A stretch of 64,000 nucleotides of DNA from Bifidobacterium bohemicum DSM 22767 (GTDB taxonomy: Bacteria; Actinomycetota; Actinomycetes; Actinomycetales; Bifidobacteriaceae), in contig NZ_JGYP01000004.1 of NCBI RefSeq assembly GCF_000741525.1, positions 90,676-154,675 of the forward strand, read 5' to 3'. The position numbers and the translations under genes were made by a program. Position 1 is the stretch's first letter. Each line of letters opens with the position of its first letter. Positions 49,756-59,757 of this stretch are shown here, piece after piece. The notes beneath the pieces are model-generated. The model worked only from the letters and a program-made list of their open reading frames with translations. It did not search any database and had not been told where the DNA came from.

Positions 49756-49881
49756 CACGTGCGCATTTCGCCTTTAGCGTATTTCCTGCAATCGGCATCC
49801 CTCACATATCTCACCGAGATTCCACACATCCGAGCATGCGTCGCGCACCACAGGGCGGTGGCGCTTGAAAGAAGGAATCCT

Positions 49882-51649
49882 ATGAACGAATTCACGATTA
49901 GCCGCTCTTCACCCGCCGGCACCAACGCAGGCAACTCCGATGATGTCAGCACCGCACGTCGGGTCATTTTCGGACTGCCTTGTGGTGGCCGGCATCCTCG
50001 CCGTCTTCGGACTGGTCGGCTGGCTTCTGCCATCCGTCGGCGCACCCATCGGGCCGGATGGCATGCCTTCCACAGTGTCCACCGACCTGCGAAACCTGCC
50101 CTACTACGCGTTGCGCTCCGTGTTCCGCATGGCGATCGCGTTGATCTTTTCGCTGGTTTTCACCTTCGTCTACGGGCTGGCGGCGGCGCGTTCGAAACGC
50201 TTGGGCAAAGTGCTCATCCCATTGCTCGACATCCTTCAATCCGTGCCGATTCTCGGCTTCCTTTCGGCGACGGTGGCCATCTGGCTGGCCCTCTTCCCCG
50301 GTTCGGAGCTGGGCGTCGAAGCGGCCTCGATTTTCGCCATCTTCACTTCACAGGCCTGGAACATGACGTTCTCGTTCCACAGATCCCTGCTAAGCGAGCC
50401 GCAGGAGCTGGACGAAGCAGTACGCAACCTACGCCTGACACGCTGGCAGCGCTTCTGGACGCTCGACGTGCCCAATTCCATGATCCCGCTGATCTGGAAC
50501 ATGATGATGAGCGTGGGCGGCGGCTGGTTCTTCCTGACGGCCTCCGAAGTCATCTCCGTGGGCAACAGGGACTATGCGCTGCCCGGCATCGGCAGCTTCG
50601 TGGCCACCGCATCAGCCGAAGAGAAACCCGGCAAAGTGGCTTGCGCCATCGTGACCATGGTGCTGATCGTAGTCGTCATCGACGTACTTGTCTGGAAGCC
50701 GCTTACGGCTTGGGCCGAAAAATTCCGCATCACCAACAACGCCTCTGAAACGCCCAAAAAGAGCGCGGTGCTCACCGTCATCCGCCAGTCGCATATCGAC
50801 AAATGGATTGCGACCCTGCTCACGCCGATCAAGGACGGGCTCGATCGCGTGATGCGCGTGTTCGGACGGACCGGGGCGCGTTGGACCGCACCCGCCAAAC
50901 GGCGCCGCACCGGAGACCTGGTCTTCGACGTGGCCGTGGGTGCGATCGTGGTGTTCGGCGCATACCAACTGCTCTCGTCCATCGCGCAGAAGACGGGGTT
51001 CGACGAACTGGGCCACGCCTTCGGACTGGGGTTCATCACCTTCCTGCGCGTCCTGCTACTGACGATCGTCTGCTCGGTGATCTGGGTGCCGATCGGCGCC
51101 ATCGTCGGGATGAACCCACGAATTTCGCGGTTCGCGGAGCCCCTGGTGCAGGTGTTGTCGAGCTTCCCGGCGAACTTCATCTTCCCCTTCATCACCATGT
51201 GGTTCGTGGCATGGAACATCGATATCAACTGGGGTTCGATCCTGCTCATGGCCCTGGGCACGCAATGGTACATCCTGTTCAACGTGATCGCCGGGGCGAG
51301 CGCGATCCCCAACGACCTGCTGGAAATGACCCACAACATGGGGCTGAGCACTTGGATGCGCTGGAAGAAACTCATCCTCCCCTCCGTCTTCGGCTCCTGG
51401 GTGACCGGCGGCATCACCGCGGCCGGCGGCGCATGGAACGCGTCCATCGTCTCGGAAGTCGTCAGCTATGGCAGGCACACCCTTACGGCAGACGGCATAG
51501 GCGCGTACATCACGCAGGCCACTGCAGAGAACAACGGCATGAAAGTGCTGATCGGCGTGGTGGTGATGGCGGTCTTCGTGGTCGGCGCCAACCGTCTTTT
51601 CTGGACTCCGCTCGAAAACCTCGCCGACACCCGGTTCGCCCTGAACTAG
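49882..51649 (+). CDS. ABC transporter permease with duplicated membrane domains (one apparent frameshift)
   Basis: Membrane channel of an ABC importer, similar to the anion-transport family with two permease domains in one chain (COG4986). Each half carries a BPD_transp_1 module with an EAA-like loop (ELDEAVRNLRLTRWQRFWTLDVP in the first; LLEMTHNMGLSTWMRWKKLILP in the second), about six helices per half. The N-terminus MNEFTISRSSPAGTN starts at ATG 49882 with AAGGA five bases upstream, but the frame shifts near 49966-49970; removing one T (ATTTTCGG) joins it to the main frame, giving 588 residues. The main frame alone would start at an ATG with no Shine-Dalgarno site. The solute-binding protein is absent. 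The substrate is unknown. Confidence 0.82.
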
Positions 51650-51666
51650 ACGGCGGAGGCCGATCA

Positions 51667-51771
51667 ATGAGCATTCTCGACAACCTGGCAACAGACTCCA
51701 CCGTTTCGCTCGAAACCTACGGATCTGCATCACGACACCGCTTTACGGCAAACGCAATACAAATTGATTAG
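51667..51771 (+). CDS. Very short ORF (34 codons) between permease and ATPase genes
   Basis: Encodes MSILDNLATDSTVSLE, then TYGSASRHRFTANAIQID. GGAGG lies seven bases before its ATG, a fine Shine-Dalgarno site, and it is squeezed between the permease stop (18 bases earlier) and the ATPase start (14 bases later). No transmembrane helix. No family is recognised. It could be a small accessory subunit, a coupling peptide that sets the ATPase level, or a leftover of a longer gene. Confidence 0.5.
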   Translation: MSILDNLATDSTVSLETYGSASRHRFTANAIQID

Positions 51772-51784
51772 AAAGGCGAAGCGC

Positions 51785-53350
51785 ATGACCTTCACCAACT
51801 TCATCACCAAGTCCGCCACCGGTGGCGGACACAGCCAGGCGCTGACCCGCGACCTGAACGACGACACGACGAACGCCATCATCGAGGCTGAGCACATCTC
51901 CCAGACGTTCACCGGCGACAAAGGCAATGAACTGACCGTGCTCGACGACATATCCTTCACCCTGCACAAGGGCGAGATCGTCGCGATCCTAGGGCGATCA
52001 GGCGCCGGAAAATCCACTTTCCTGCGGATTCTCGCCGGTCTGGTCCAACCCAGCTCCGGACGAGTGGCCTACCGCGGCAAGCCGTTGAACGGACCGAACC
52101 CCGGCGTGGCGCTTGTCTTCCAGACCTTCGCGCTCATGCCGTGGCTGACCGTGCAGGATAACGTCGAACTCGGCCTGCAGGCCCGGGGCGTACCGCGCAG
52201 GCAACGCAGCGAAATGGCGCTGGCTGCCATCGATTCCATCGGTCTAGACGGGTTCGAATCCGCCTACCCGAAGGAGCTTTCGGGAGGGATGCGCCAACGC
52301 GTCGGCATCGCCCGCGCGTTAGTGTTGCAGCCGGACGCGTTGTTCATGGACGAACCCTTCAGCGCCCTTGACGTGCTGACCGCCGAGAATCTGCGTCAGG
52401 AGGTCCTGAAGCTCTGGGGCAACGAGCAGCAGAACATCTCCTCGATTCTCATGGTGACGCACAACATCGAGGAGGCGGTGCAGATGGCCGACCGCGTCGT
52501 GGTGCTCGGCTCGCACCCGGGACATCTGATCGCACAGGTGCCGGTCGACCTGCCCCGCCCGCGCGACAAGCACAGCGCCGAGTTCGGCGCGATGGTCGAT
52601 AAACTCTACACGGTTCTGACCGGTCAGAACCCCAACGGAACCCCTGACGAGAAGGAACAGGCCGGGCAGACGGGCGCCGGCACCACCCGAGACTCCAACG
52701 GAACATCGCCGGACATCGCTTCCTCGACCGTTGAAAAGAGCGGCGCAGAAGCAAACATCGGAGAACCGACCGACGGCACCTTGGCCGATCTTAAACGCGA
52801 ACTGGTGGACAAGAGGTCGAACAGGGAGGACGGCGCCAGCGACGCCCATGACGACAGCAGCGGTACCGCTGGCGACCTGCCGGACGCGACCCCCGGAGGG
52901 TTGGCCGGCCTGATCGACGTGGTGGCCGGATACCCGGACGGCGTGGACCTGGCCGACCTCGCCAGCGACCTGAACTTCGAGGTGGACGACCTCTTCCCGC
53001 TGATCGACGCCGGCACGATGCTCGACGTGTTCCGCGTGGACAACGGCCACTGCACCCTGACCGAGAACGGCATGGCATGGCATGGGGCGGACATCCTCAA
53101 AGCCAAGGAGATCTTCGCCGATCTGGCGATGGACCATGCGCCGTTGGTGCGCACCATCGACCAGGCGCTGCGCCGCCAACCGAACGACGCGCTGCACGGG
53201 GACCTGATCCTCGACCTGCTGCGCCGTCGCCACAACGACGAGGAGGCACGCCGACAGTTCGACATCGCCGTGAGTTGGGGAAGGTACGGCGAGCTGTTCG
53301 ACTACAACGCCGACGACGATCTGCTCACGCTCGATGACGCGAACAGATAA
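51785..53350 (+). CDS. ABC transporter ATPase with a C-terminal AAA-associated domain
   Basis: Energy subunit for the duplicated permease. The ATPase domain spans about residues 30-270: GRSGAGKST (Walker A), LSGGMRQRV (signature), ALFMDEP (Walker B), and MVTHNIEEAV (H-loop), as in NitT/TauT-type ATPases. After a ~110-residue Gly/Asp/Thr-rich linker, residues 380-515 hold a second domain (GLIDVVAGYPDGVDLADLASDL...) like the AAA-associated C-terminal domain, found with COG4986 permeases. Such domains may regulate transport. ATG 51785 has AGAAAGG eight bases upstream. No periplasmic/solute-binding subunit is next to it, which is odd for an importer. Confidence 0.88.
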   Translation: MTFTNFITKSATGGGHSQALTRDLNDDTTNAIIEAEHISQTFTGDKGNELTVLDDISFTLHKGEIVAILGRSGAGKSTFLRILAGLVQPSSGRVAYRGKPLNGPNPGVALVFQTFALMPWLTVQDNVELGLQARGVPRRQRSEMALAAIDSIGLDGFESAYPKELSGGMRQRVGIARALVLQPDALFMDEPFSALDVLTAENLRQEVLKLWGNEQQNISSILMVTHNIEEAVQMADRVVVLGSHPGHLIAQVPVDLPRPRDKHSAEFGAMVDKLYTVLTGQNPNGTPDEKEQAGQTGAGTTRDSNGTSPDIASSTVEKSGAEANIGEPTDGTLADLKRELVDKRSNREDGASDAHDDSSGTAGDLPDATPGGLAGLIDVVAGYPDGVDLADLASDLNFEVDDLFPLIDAGTMLDVFRVDNGHCTLTENGMAWHGADILKAKEIFADLAMDHAPLVRTIDQALRRQPNDALHGDLILDLLRRRHNDEEARRQFDIAVSWGRYGELFDYNADDDLLTLDDANR

Positions 53351-53382
53351 TTCGTCACTCCCCATAGGCAAAGCGGTCGCGA

Positions 53383-53436
53383 AGGACGGGCGGATGCCAT
53401 GAAACCGATGGTTTCCTTATGGCATCCGCCCGTCCT
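53383..53436 (+). terminator. Long perfect inverted-repeat terminator between convergent genes
   Basis: The 18-base arms at 53383-53400 and 53419-53436 are fully complementary; their loop holds a second stem (GAAACC/GGTTTC). GTTGGTTTT follows on the plus strand. It can end both the ABC unit (plus) and the DUF2207 gene (minus). Confidence 0.85.
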
Positions 53437-53496
53437 GTTGGTTTTGAAGTTCGCAGCACCCAACGAACGAGCCACCACCATGCGCACCTGCGAATC

Positions 53497-55743
53497 TTAC
53501 CAGCCACCGAACGAACCGCCGCCCGCACCGCCGCCTGAGCCACCGAATGAAATTCCGGAACCAATCCCGCCGGCATCCGATGACTCATACGCAGGAGTGC
53601 CGATATTGATGATTTCACTACTCAACTGCGCACCGATATCGGAGAAGTTCACACCGCCGGGCCCTAGTCCGAAGCCTGCGTAAGTGGCATCGCCATAGAC
53701 ATACATTGGCGCATAATACGTCCAATAAATGGAGGAAATGGCGGAACCGTCGGGAATCCGGGTCCCATCCAAACCCTGCGGCGACGCCGCGGCCAACCTC
53801 CGCACCACCTTCTCGCTGATACCCAACGCCGTGGCATAAACGAGGTAGTGGCCCCACAACTCGACATCGAAAGCATCGCGATCGGTGAAATCACTGAAGT
53901 CTTCAAGATAGTTGGCCAACCCCTGCAATTCGTCAGCCATTTGATCACCGGATGCGGTGAACGTCTGCCGTTGCAGCAGCATCGCCACAGGCACCAGCAA
54001 CAGCACGACGATTCCAATCATCAATGACGCGAGCACAGGGACATGCCGGCCGGCATCCAACAGCAACAGCAGGCAAACGCCGCCCATCATACTCAACAAG
54101 ACAAGGATGGAGGCGTATAGCCCGTTGCGCGAGACCGTAAAACCGCGCGCATCATATTCCAATCGCGCTTGCAAATTGTACTCATCATACAAGTTCGGGC
54201 CCTCGTCCCATTCCCCACCACCAGTCCGACCACTCAGCGAGTCCAGATCGAAGGCCCTGGAACCCATAAAGTCGGAGGCCGCTGCGAGGAACCGCAGCAT
54301 CGCAAACTCGGAAGGATACAATTCGCCCGCCGGATTGTCGAGATACCCGTCCGTCTTGGGAAGAATCACAACAGTGCTGGTCGCTCGGTCACGGTCGTTA
54401 CGATTGGCCTGAATACATGTGTCGATCTGCGCCCCACTGGCCTTGGCCATATCCAAACCCTGATACCAGCGCGCAGAACCGGGGTAAAGGGCAATGAAAC
54501 CTTTATCCGCCAATGAAAGCACAGTAGCGGCAACACCGCCCTCGCTCACGGCGGATCCCTTCAATGACGCGTTACCTTGCGCCACACCGTTGAGCATGGC
54601 CGCACCGGCTGGGCTGATTTGAGGCACGTCGCGGAAATACTCAAGACGACCACGATATGAAGAACGACGATTGGTGTAAATCACAGCAGCCAACCCCGTC
54701 ACCAACATCACCAACATGAGAGCCACGGTGAGCCACACGAACAGACGCGTATGGTCGGTGCTTCGGCGCTGAGCCTCATTCCGTTCACACTGCTCGTTCG
54801 CAATGACCGTATCGCCATAGTTGCCGTGTTTCCGGTGCGCGACCGTGGCATCCATCACCCTGGCGTCGAATATGGTAACCAAGTCCACGTGTTGCTTCAC
54901 CGCCACATCGTCGGCCGTAAAGGTGAACATCCCATTCTTGACCGCGCCAATCCGCCCGATGCCCTTATAGTGCAGCCAATGACGGGTCTTGCCTCCATCC
55001 TTTGCAACGCCTTTTGGCAAGGTGACTGTGGCCTTGAAGGCACCAATCGGCACGGTGTTGCCATCACCGACCGGTTCCCACTTGAAATATGCCACATCGT
55101 CGTAGACGCTGACCACGTCCTTGAGCGTCATACCGATGTCGAACTTAAGACTTTGCGCCTTTTCGGTGGCAGGGATGTTCCATGCGAGCTCGACCTCGTC
55201 ACCGTCAGCCGCGTTTGAGGCGAGGGTCGGGTCGTCTTTGAGGCCCTGCACATACTGCTCGTCGGTCATCGAGGCCGGACGATAGACCGTACCTGAGTGG
55301 TCAACGCTCGCCCCAATCACGGTCGCATACCATTGTTCGGCGAAATGCTTGTCCCAGCTCGAATCGTCGCCAACCTCATTCCGATCGACCACATGGCCCC
55401 CGGCATAAGCTTTACCGCTTGTCGCGTCCTTAACCGAAACGTCAGTGATCGCGCTCAGCTGCCTGTCGCTGATCGTCAGGCGCTGGGTCATCTGATGCCA
55501 AAGCTGGTGGCCATTCTTCTTATCGAGTTTGATGTCGACATGCTCCACGACACGCAAGTCACCGTTTGGACGAACCGTTACCTCATAATTGAGGGAATTA
55601 TAGGATAACGCGGCATGATGATCCGCACGACCGGCTACAAAGAACAAGAAAACCGCTAGGACCGCAACCGTCACGCCTGCCGCAATACCACAGACAAGTG
55701 CATTCCTGACTCGCTTAGGGTTAGGACTCCTGCCAATACTCAT
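53497..55743 (-). CDS. DUF2207 family membrane protein
   Basis: 749 residues. An N-terminal membrane anchor (about 15-38), an external DUF2207 domain, a membrane helix near 345-370, and then a cytoplasmic region with two close helices near 550-600 and a Gly/Ser-rich end (SFGGSGGGAGGGSFGGW), a hallmark of this family and of TPM-like tails. It is downstream of LemA on the same strand with a 124-base gap; LemA-DUF2207 pairing is common and function is unknown, perhaps in envelope stress. ATG 55743 has AAGGG ten bases upstream. Confidence 0.9.
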   Translation of the reverse strand: MSIGRSPNPKRVRNALVCGIAAGVTVAVLAVFLFFVAGRADHHAALSYNSLNYEVTVRPNGDLRVVEHVDIKLDKKNGHQLWHQMTQRLTISDRQLSAITDVSVKDATSGKAYAGGHVVDRNEVGDDSSWDKHFAEQWYATVIGASVDHSGTVYRPASMTDEQYVQGLKDDPTLASNAADGDEVELAWNIPATEKAQSLKFDIGMTLKDVVSVYDDVAYFKWEPVGDGNTVPIGAFKATVTLPKGVAKDGGKTRHWLHYKGIGRIGAVKNGMFTFTADDVAVKQHVDLVTIFDARVMDATVAHRKHGNYGDTVIANEQCERNEAQRRSTDHTRLFVWLTVALMLVMLVTGLAAVIYTNRRSSYRGRLEYFRDVPQISPAGAAMLNGVAQGNASLKGSAVSEGGVAATVLSLADKGFIALYPGSARWYQGLDMAKASGAQIDTCIQANRNDRDRATSTVVILPKTDGYLDNPAGELYPSEFAMLRFLAAASDFMGSRAFDLDSLSGRTGGGEWDEGPNLYDEYNLQARLEYDARGFTVSRNGLYASILVLLSMMGGVCLLLLLDAGRHVPVLASLMIGIVVLLLVPVAMLLQRQTFTASGDQMADELQGLANYLEDFSDFTDRDAFDVELWGHYLVYATALGISEKVVRRLAAASPQGLDGTRIPDGSAISSIYWTYYAPMYVYGDATYAGFGLGPGGVNFSDIGAQLSSEIINIGTPAYESSDAGGIGSGISFGGSGGGAGGGSFGGW

Positions 55744-55867
55744 GGCTTTCGGCCCTTCTCGCTTTTCCACAAACCACGCCAAATGCCTCAGTGTGCCGGT
55801 TCACGTAAGTCAAATCGATTGCAAATCATATAGTGAACAGTCATCCGTACACACTCATCGCGTACCC

Positions 55868-56446
55868 TTAGAACCTGATCTGCGGCACCACCTTATCCAA
55901 CTCGTCGGCGCGGAAATACTCGGCCTTCGAGAAATGGAACATACCGGCCACGATATTCGAGGGGAACATCTCGATCTTCGTGTTGAGCTTCTGGACCACG
56001 TCGTTGTAGAACTGACGCGCGTAGGCGATCTTCTCCTCGATGTCGCTCAATTGCGCCTGCAAGTCAAGGAAGTTCTGGTTGGCTTTCAAGTCAGGGTACG
56101 CCTCAGCCGTGGCGGTGAGGTTCATCAGGGCGCGCGACAGATTCGACTCGGCCTCGGCGCGGTCGGCCGCCGTGGCCGTCTGGCTGCATGCGGTCTGAAG
56201 CGCGGCTGCACGGGCCTCGGTCACCTTCTCGAACACCGCGGACTCGTGCGAGGCGTACCCCTTGACCGTCTCGACGAGGTTCGGCACCAGGTCGGTGCGC
56301 CGCTTGAGCTGCACGTCGATCTGCGACCAGCCGTTCTCGACACGGTTACGCAGCGCTACCAGATTGTTATACATGGATACGCCCCATAGCGCAACAACCA
56401 CGACGACAGCCGCAACAACGATCGCTACAATTGCCCCAGTGCCCAT
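55868..56446 (-). CDS. lemA: LemA family protein
   Basis: 192-residue membrane-anchored coiled-coil protein of unknown role. One N-terminal helix (GAIVAIVVAAVVVVVALWGV), then a helical-bundle domain with the core YNNLVALRNRVENGWSQID and LKRRTDLVPNLVETVKGYA, and ending FNTKIEMFPSNIVAGMF-like text (KLNTKIEMFPSNIV). The ATG at 56446 has GAGGGG five bases upstream; the longer frame adds 65 residues without family match. It precedes the DUF2207 gene. Confidence 0.92.
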   Translation of the reverse strand: MGTGAIVAIVVAAVVVVVALWGVSMYNNLVALRNRVENGWSQIDVQLKRRTDLVPNLVETVKGYASHESAVFEKVTEARAAALQTACSQTATAADRAEAESNLSRALMNLTATAEAYPDLKANQNFLDLQAQLSDIEEKIAYARQFYNDVVQKLNTKIEMFPSNIVAGMFHFSKAEYFRADELDKVVPQIRF

Positions 56447-56634
56447 TGCAGCCCCTCTCTTCCCCTCAACCTTTTTCGACCTCGATACTCGACATGCAAA
56501 CATTTTCGCATAACTCGTATGCCGACGCAAGACAGGAATCGCGGTGCCGGCCGTCAGAAACCAACGGAGAGAGCCAAAGGTACCAGACGCAACACACGCC
56601 AAGCATCCTGGCCGAAAACAGCCACCCAAATACA

Positions 56635-56672
56635 AAGGCACCTGCCCGCCACACGGACGGAACAGGTGCCTT
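56635..56672 (-). terminator. Terminator of pgi
   Basis: AAGGCACCTG and CAGGTGCCTT pair perfectly around an 18-base loop; on the minus strand TTTGTATTTGG follows. It is about 125 bases past the pgi stop. Confidence 0.75.
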
Positions 56673-56797
56673 GACTCGCGATATGCGACATATCAGAGTA
56701 AGCCGGCGATGGTTTTTACGCGCATCTCAACATACGCGCATTCTCCCGACCCGCAAGGACGCACACAGCCGCCGCCCCCGCTACCGACTACTTAGGG

Positions 56798-58492
56798 CTA
56801 CTTGCGATGGGCGCGGTAGAAGCGAATCAGGCTCTGCGTGGAAGCGTCCTGCTGCGCGAGCGCCTCATCGTCCTGCGAGATCGCCGGGGTGATCTGGCGG
56901 GCGAGTTGCTTGCCGAGTTCGACGCCCCACTGGTCGAAGGAGTCGATGCCCCACACGGTGCCCTCGGTGAAGGTGATGTGCTCGTAGAGCGCAATCAGCT
57001 CGCCCAGCGAGAACGGGGTCAGCGCATCGCCGAAGATCGAGGTGGTCGGGCGGTTGCCGCTGAAGACGCGAGCCGGCACGATGGCCTCCGGCGTGCCCTC
57101 GGCGCGCACCTCGTCGGCGGTCTTGCCGAAGGCGAGCGCCTTGGTCTGTGCCAGGTAGTTGCCCAGGAAGAGCTCGTGCACGTCCTGATCGCCATCCTTG
57201 GCGGGGTTCGGGGTGTTGGCGAAAGCGATGAAGTCGGCGGGAATCAACTGGGTGCCCTGGTGGATCAGCTGGTAGAAGGCGTGCTGGCCGTTGGTGCCGG
57301 GCTCGCCCCAGAAGACTTCGCCGGTGTCGGTGGTGACGGGAGTGCCGTCCCAGCGTACGGACTTGCCGTTGGATTCCATTGTCAGCTGCTGCAGGTAGGC
57401 CGGGAAACGATGCAGGTACTGGTCATAGGGAAGCACGGCGTGCGTCGCGGCCTTGAAGAAGTTGCGATACCACACGTTCATCATGCCCATCATGGCCACG
57501 ACGTTCTGCTCGAGCGGTGTGTTGGCGAAGTATTCGTCGATCTCGTGGAACCCGGCGAGGAACTCCTCGAAGCGCTTCGGACCGCAGACGATGGCAATGG
57601 AGGTGCCGACTGCGGAATCCACGGAATAACGGCCGCCAACCCAGTTCCAGAAGCCGAAGGCGTTCTCGGGGTCGATTCCGAACTCCTCGACACCCTTGAG
57701 GTTGGTGGAAACTGCGATGAAGTGCTTGGCGATGGCCTCGGCGCGCTTGGCCTCCGAGCCGTCGATGGCGCCGTTGGCTTTGAGGGTGTCCAGGAGCCAG
57801 GTGCGTGCCTCGCGTGCGTTGGTGAGGGTTTCGAGGGTGGTGAACGTCTTGGAGACGACGACGAACAGGGTGGTCTCGGGGTCGAGGTCACGGGTCTTCT
57901 CGCTGATGTCGTTGGGGTCGATGTTGGAGACGTAACGCGCGGAGATGCCGGCGTCCGCGTAAGGCTTGAGCGCCTCGTAGGCCATGACCGGACCCAGGTC
58001 GGAGCCGCCGATGCCGATGTTGACCACGGTTTTGATCTTCTTGCCGGTCACGCCGCGCCACTCGCCGGAGCGCACCTTGTCCGCGAAGGCGTAGATCCTG
58101 TCGAGCACTTCGTGCACGTCCTTGACCACGTCCTGGCCGTCGACGATGTACTTGCCCTCATCCGACTTCGGACGACGGAGCGCGGTGTGCAGCACGGCCC
58201 GGTCCTCGGTGTTGTTGATGTGGACGCCCTCGTACATGGCCTTGCGCCGATCCTCAAGACCCACGGCCTTGGCGAGGTCGGCGAACAGCTTGAGCGTTTC
58301 GGGCTTGACAAGGTTCTTGGAAAGGTCGAAGTGAAGGTCGCCTGCATCGAAGCTCAGCGATTCCACACGCTTGGGGTCTTCCGCAAACCACTTCTTGAGG
58401 TCGACGCCCTCGGCTTGCAGCTCGTCGAAATGCTTTTGCAGCGCCGCCCACTCGGGGGTTTTCGTCGCGTCGACAGGAGGATTGATGGCCAT
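56798..58492 (-). CDS. pgi: Glucose-6-phosphate isomerase
   Basis: Interconverts glucose-6-phosphate and fructose-6-phosphate, feeding the bifid shunt. 564 residues with signatures [46 protein letters not shown], the catalytic Glu in [16 protein letters not shown], and the C-terminal [13 protein letters not shown]. It matches the large PGI type (550 residues) of E. coli. ATG 58492 begins [11 protein letters not shown] with AAGGA nine bases upstream; a longer frame adds 23 residues without match. Confidence 0.97.
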   Translation of the reverse strand: MAINPPVDATKTPEWAALQKHFDELQAEGVDLKKWFAEDPKRVESLSFDAGDLHFDLSKNLVKPETLKLFADLAKAVGLEDRRKAMYEGVHINNTEDRAVLHTALRRPKSDEGKYIVDGQDVVKDVHEVLDRIYAFADKVRSGEWRGVTGKKIKTVVNIGIGGSDLGPVMAYEALKPYADAGISARYVSNIDPNDISEKTRDLDPETTLFVVVSKTFTTLETLTNAREARTWLLDTLKANGAIDGSEAKRAEAIAKHFIAVSTNLKGVEEFGIDPENAFGFWNWVGGRYSVDSAVGTSIAIVCGPKRFEEFLAGFHEIDEYFANTPLEQNVVAMMGMMNVWYRNFFKAATHAVLPYDQYLHRFPAYLQQLTMESNGKSVRWDGTPVTTDTGEVFWGEPGTNGQHAFYQLIHQGTQLIPADFIAFANTPNPAKDGDQDVHELFLGNYLAQTKALAFGKTADEVRAEGTPEAIVPARVFSGNRPTTSIFGDALTPFSLGELIALYEHITFTEGTVWGIDSFDQWGVELGKQLARQITPAISQDDEALAQQDASTQSLIRFYRAHRK

Positions 58493-58761
58493 GTTATAAG
58501 GTCCTTTCATCATGCTTTTCACGTCGGGTTTCGCCGGATTCTTCCGTTCCATCCACAGCACCGCGCCCGACGGTCGCTAGCACCTCCCAAGATACTCACA
58601 AAAGGCGACACAACCGCACAAAAGTGTTGATTTGCGACCGATTCACCCCGCGTCACCGGATATATTTACCGGAACCGCAGAATTCCGCTGATACCCACAA
58701 CCACATCCTCCGACCCGTAATGACGCGATCACAACAGTGAAACGCACCTGCCGACGGAGGA

Positions 58762-59022
58762 ATGAGAGCACCCGCCATAAAAAGGGGCACATGGGCGGAA
58801 ATATCATTGTCCTGCAATGCCCCCAACGCAGACACCTACGTGAAAGCCGGCACCGTTCAGGGGCGCACAGGGAACGAACCCAACGCTGACTCGACCGAAC
58901 ACTTCGAAGACCACCTGGAAAGCCTTACCGCGGGACCCGTATCGACCGACCACAGGCTGCGCACCGACGACGATGTCGATAAATGGCATGAATCCATCGA
59001 TGCGGGAGAAGACGATGCTTGA
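58762..59022 (+). CDS. Short hypothetical ORF, possibly a decayed antitoxin
   Basis: 86 residues, mostly hydrophilic, ending in an acidic stretch (RLRTDDDVDKWHESIDAGEDDA, cited by DDDVDKWHESIDAGE). GGAGGA touches its ATG, so the Shine-Dalgarno spacing is poor. Its stop overlaps the next short frame by eight bases, the layout of antitoxin-toxin pairs. I do not recognise the family, and it may be non-coding. Confidence 0.3.
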   Translation: MRAPAIKRGTWAEISLSCNAPNADTYVKAGTVQGRTGNEPNADSTEHFEDHLESLTAGPVSTDHRLRTDDDVDKWHESIDAGEDDA

Positions 59023-59086
59023 ACCGAACACGGCCGCCGAATTTGACTCGGCCATGGCACGACTGAAACAATCTGACCGCACATGA
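59015..59086 (+). pseudogene. 23-codon frame resembling the start of a RelE/YafQ-type toxin
   Basis: MLEPNTAAEFDSAMARLKQS begins like RelE/YafQ toxins (ML-x-T-x-x-F-x-x-x-x-x-RLK) but stops after 23 codons; no matching frame continues after it. If the reading is right this is a truncated toxin. Similarity is judged by eye and is weak. Confidence 0.3.
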
Positions 59087-59614
59087 GCCGCTGAGTTGCG
59101 GAGCATAGGAAATCGAGCCGGGAGCATCCGTTCCGGGGGAACCGGTAGGTACAGCGAATCACCACAACACGTCCGGCGACACACCACTCTCGGGTATCGG
59201 CGAGATGAACGATTTCGCACCGACAGCCAATTTCGACATCGACAAGGCGTGCAATCGATTCGTCGAAGGCATCGGCAGGAGGTCAGACCAAGCGGAGCAG
59301 GTGAAGGAGGGCCGGCGCACGAAGCCGATTCACCCGAATTTCGGGCGTGGCCTCCTCTTGCCTGTCGCGCAGCATGCCGCCACCTCTTTCACGTGTTGAT
59401 TCCATAGAACCCGATAGAGCTCCGCGAACCACGTCTTGCAAGGCTGGAATCACCAAAACCTTGTATAATACTCGTGACTCCGGCCGTACCCAGCGTGCCC
59501 CCCCCACAAGCCTTCACGATCAGTATCGTCGTCGTTGCGGACCCGCAGTCCGAGCAGGCACGGCGCACTCCCTACGCAGCATCAACACAGCCGCCGATCA
59601 GGACACAGCACAGT

Positions 59615-59644
59615 TTGGACAAAATACATACCGTTCTGTATACT
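59615..59644 (+). promoter_or_regulatory. Promoter of tRNA-Thr
   Basis: TTGGAC, 18-base spacer, TATACT, ending 41 bases before the tRNA 5' end. AT-rich surroundings. Confidence 0.65.
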
Positions 59645-59684
59645 TGTTTTCTTGTGCACGGGTAGCGCATGCTGCTCGAGCCAC

Positions 59685-59757
59685 GCCGCTTTAGCTCAGT
59701 TGGTAGAGCGTCTCACTCGTAATGAGAAGGTCGACAGTTCGATTCTGTCAAGCGGCT
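59685..59757 (+). tRNA. tRNA-Thr (CGT anticodon)
   Basis: Cloverleaf: acceptor GCCGCTT/AAGCGGC, D arm GCTC...GAGC, anticodon stem TCTCA/TGAGA with CGT, T arm GACAG TTCGATT CTGTC. CCA is not encoded. Its 3' half recurs, decayed, at 62709-62757. Confidence 0.97.

Larger units (their letters stand above)
58493..59684. other. 1.2-kb region with gene remnants between pgi and tRNA-Thr
   Basis: Contains the pgi promoter region, two short overlapping frames that look like decayed toxin-antitoxin genes (58762-59086), an open frame at 59205-59399 with no match, a C8 run at 59498-59505, a TATAAT at 59464-59469, and the tRNA-Thr promoter. Nothing else is supported. Confidence 0.45.

Noticed and set aside
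59205-59399. 64-codon open frame before tRNA-Thr
   Set aside because: No family match and no clear start signal. It is less convincing than the frames just upstream.
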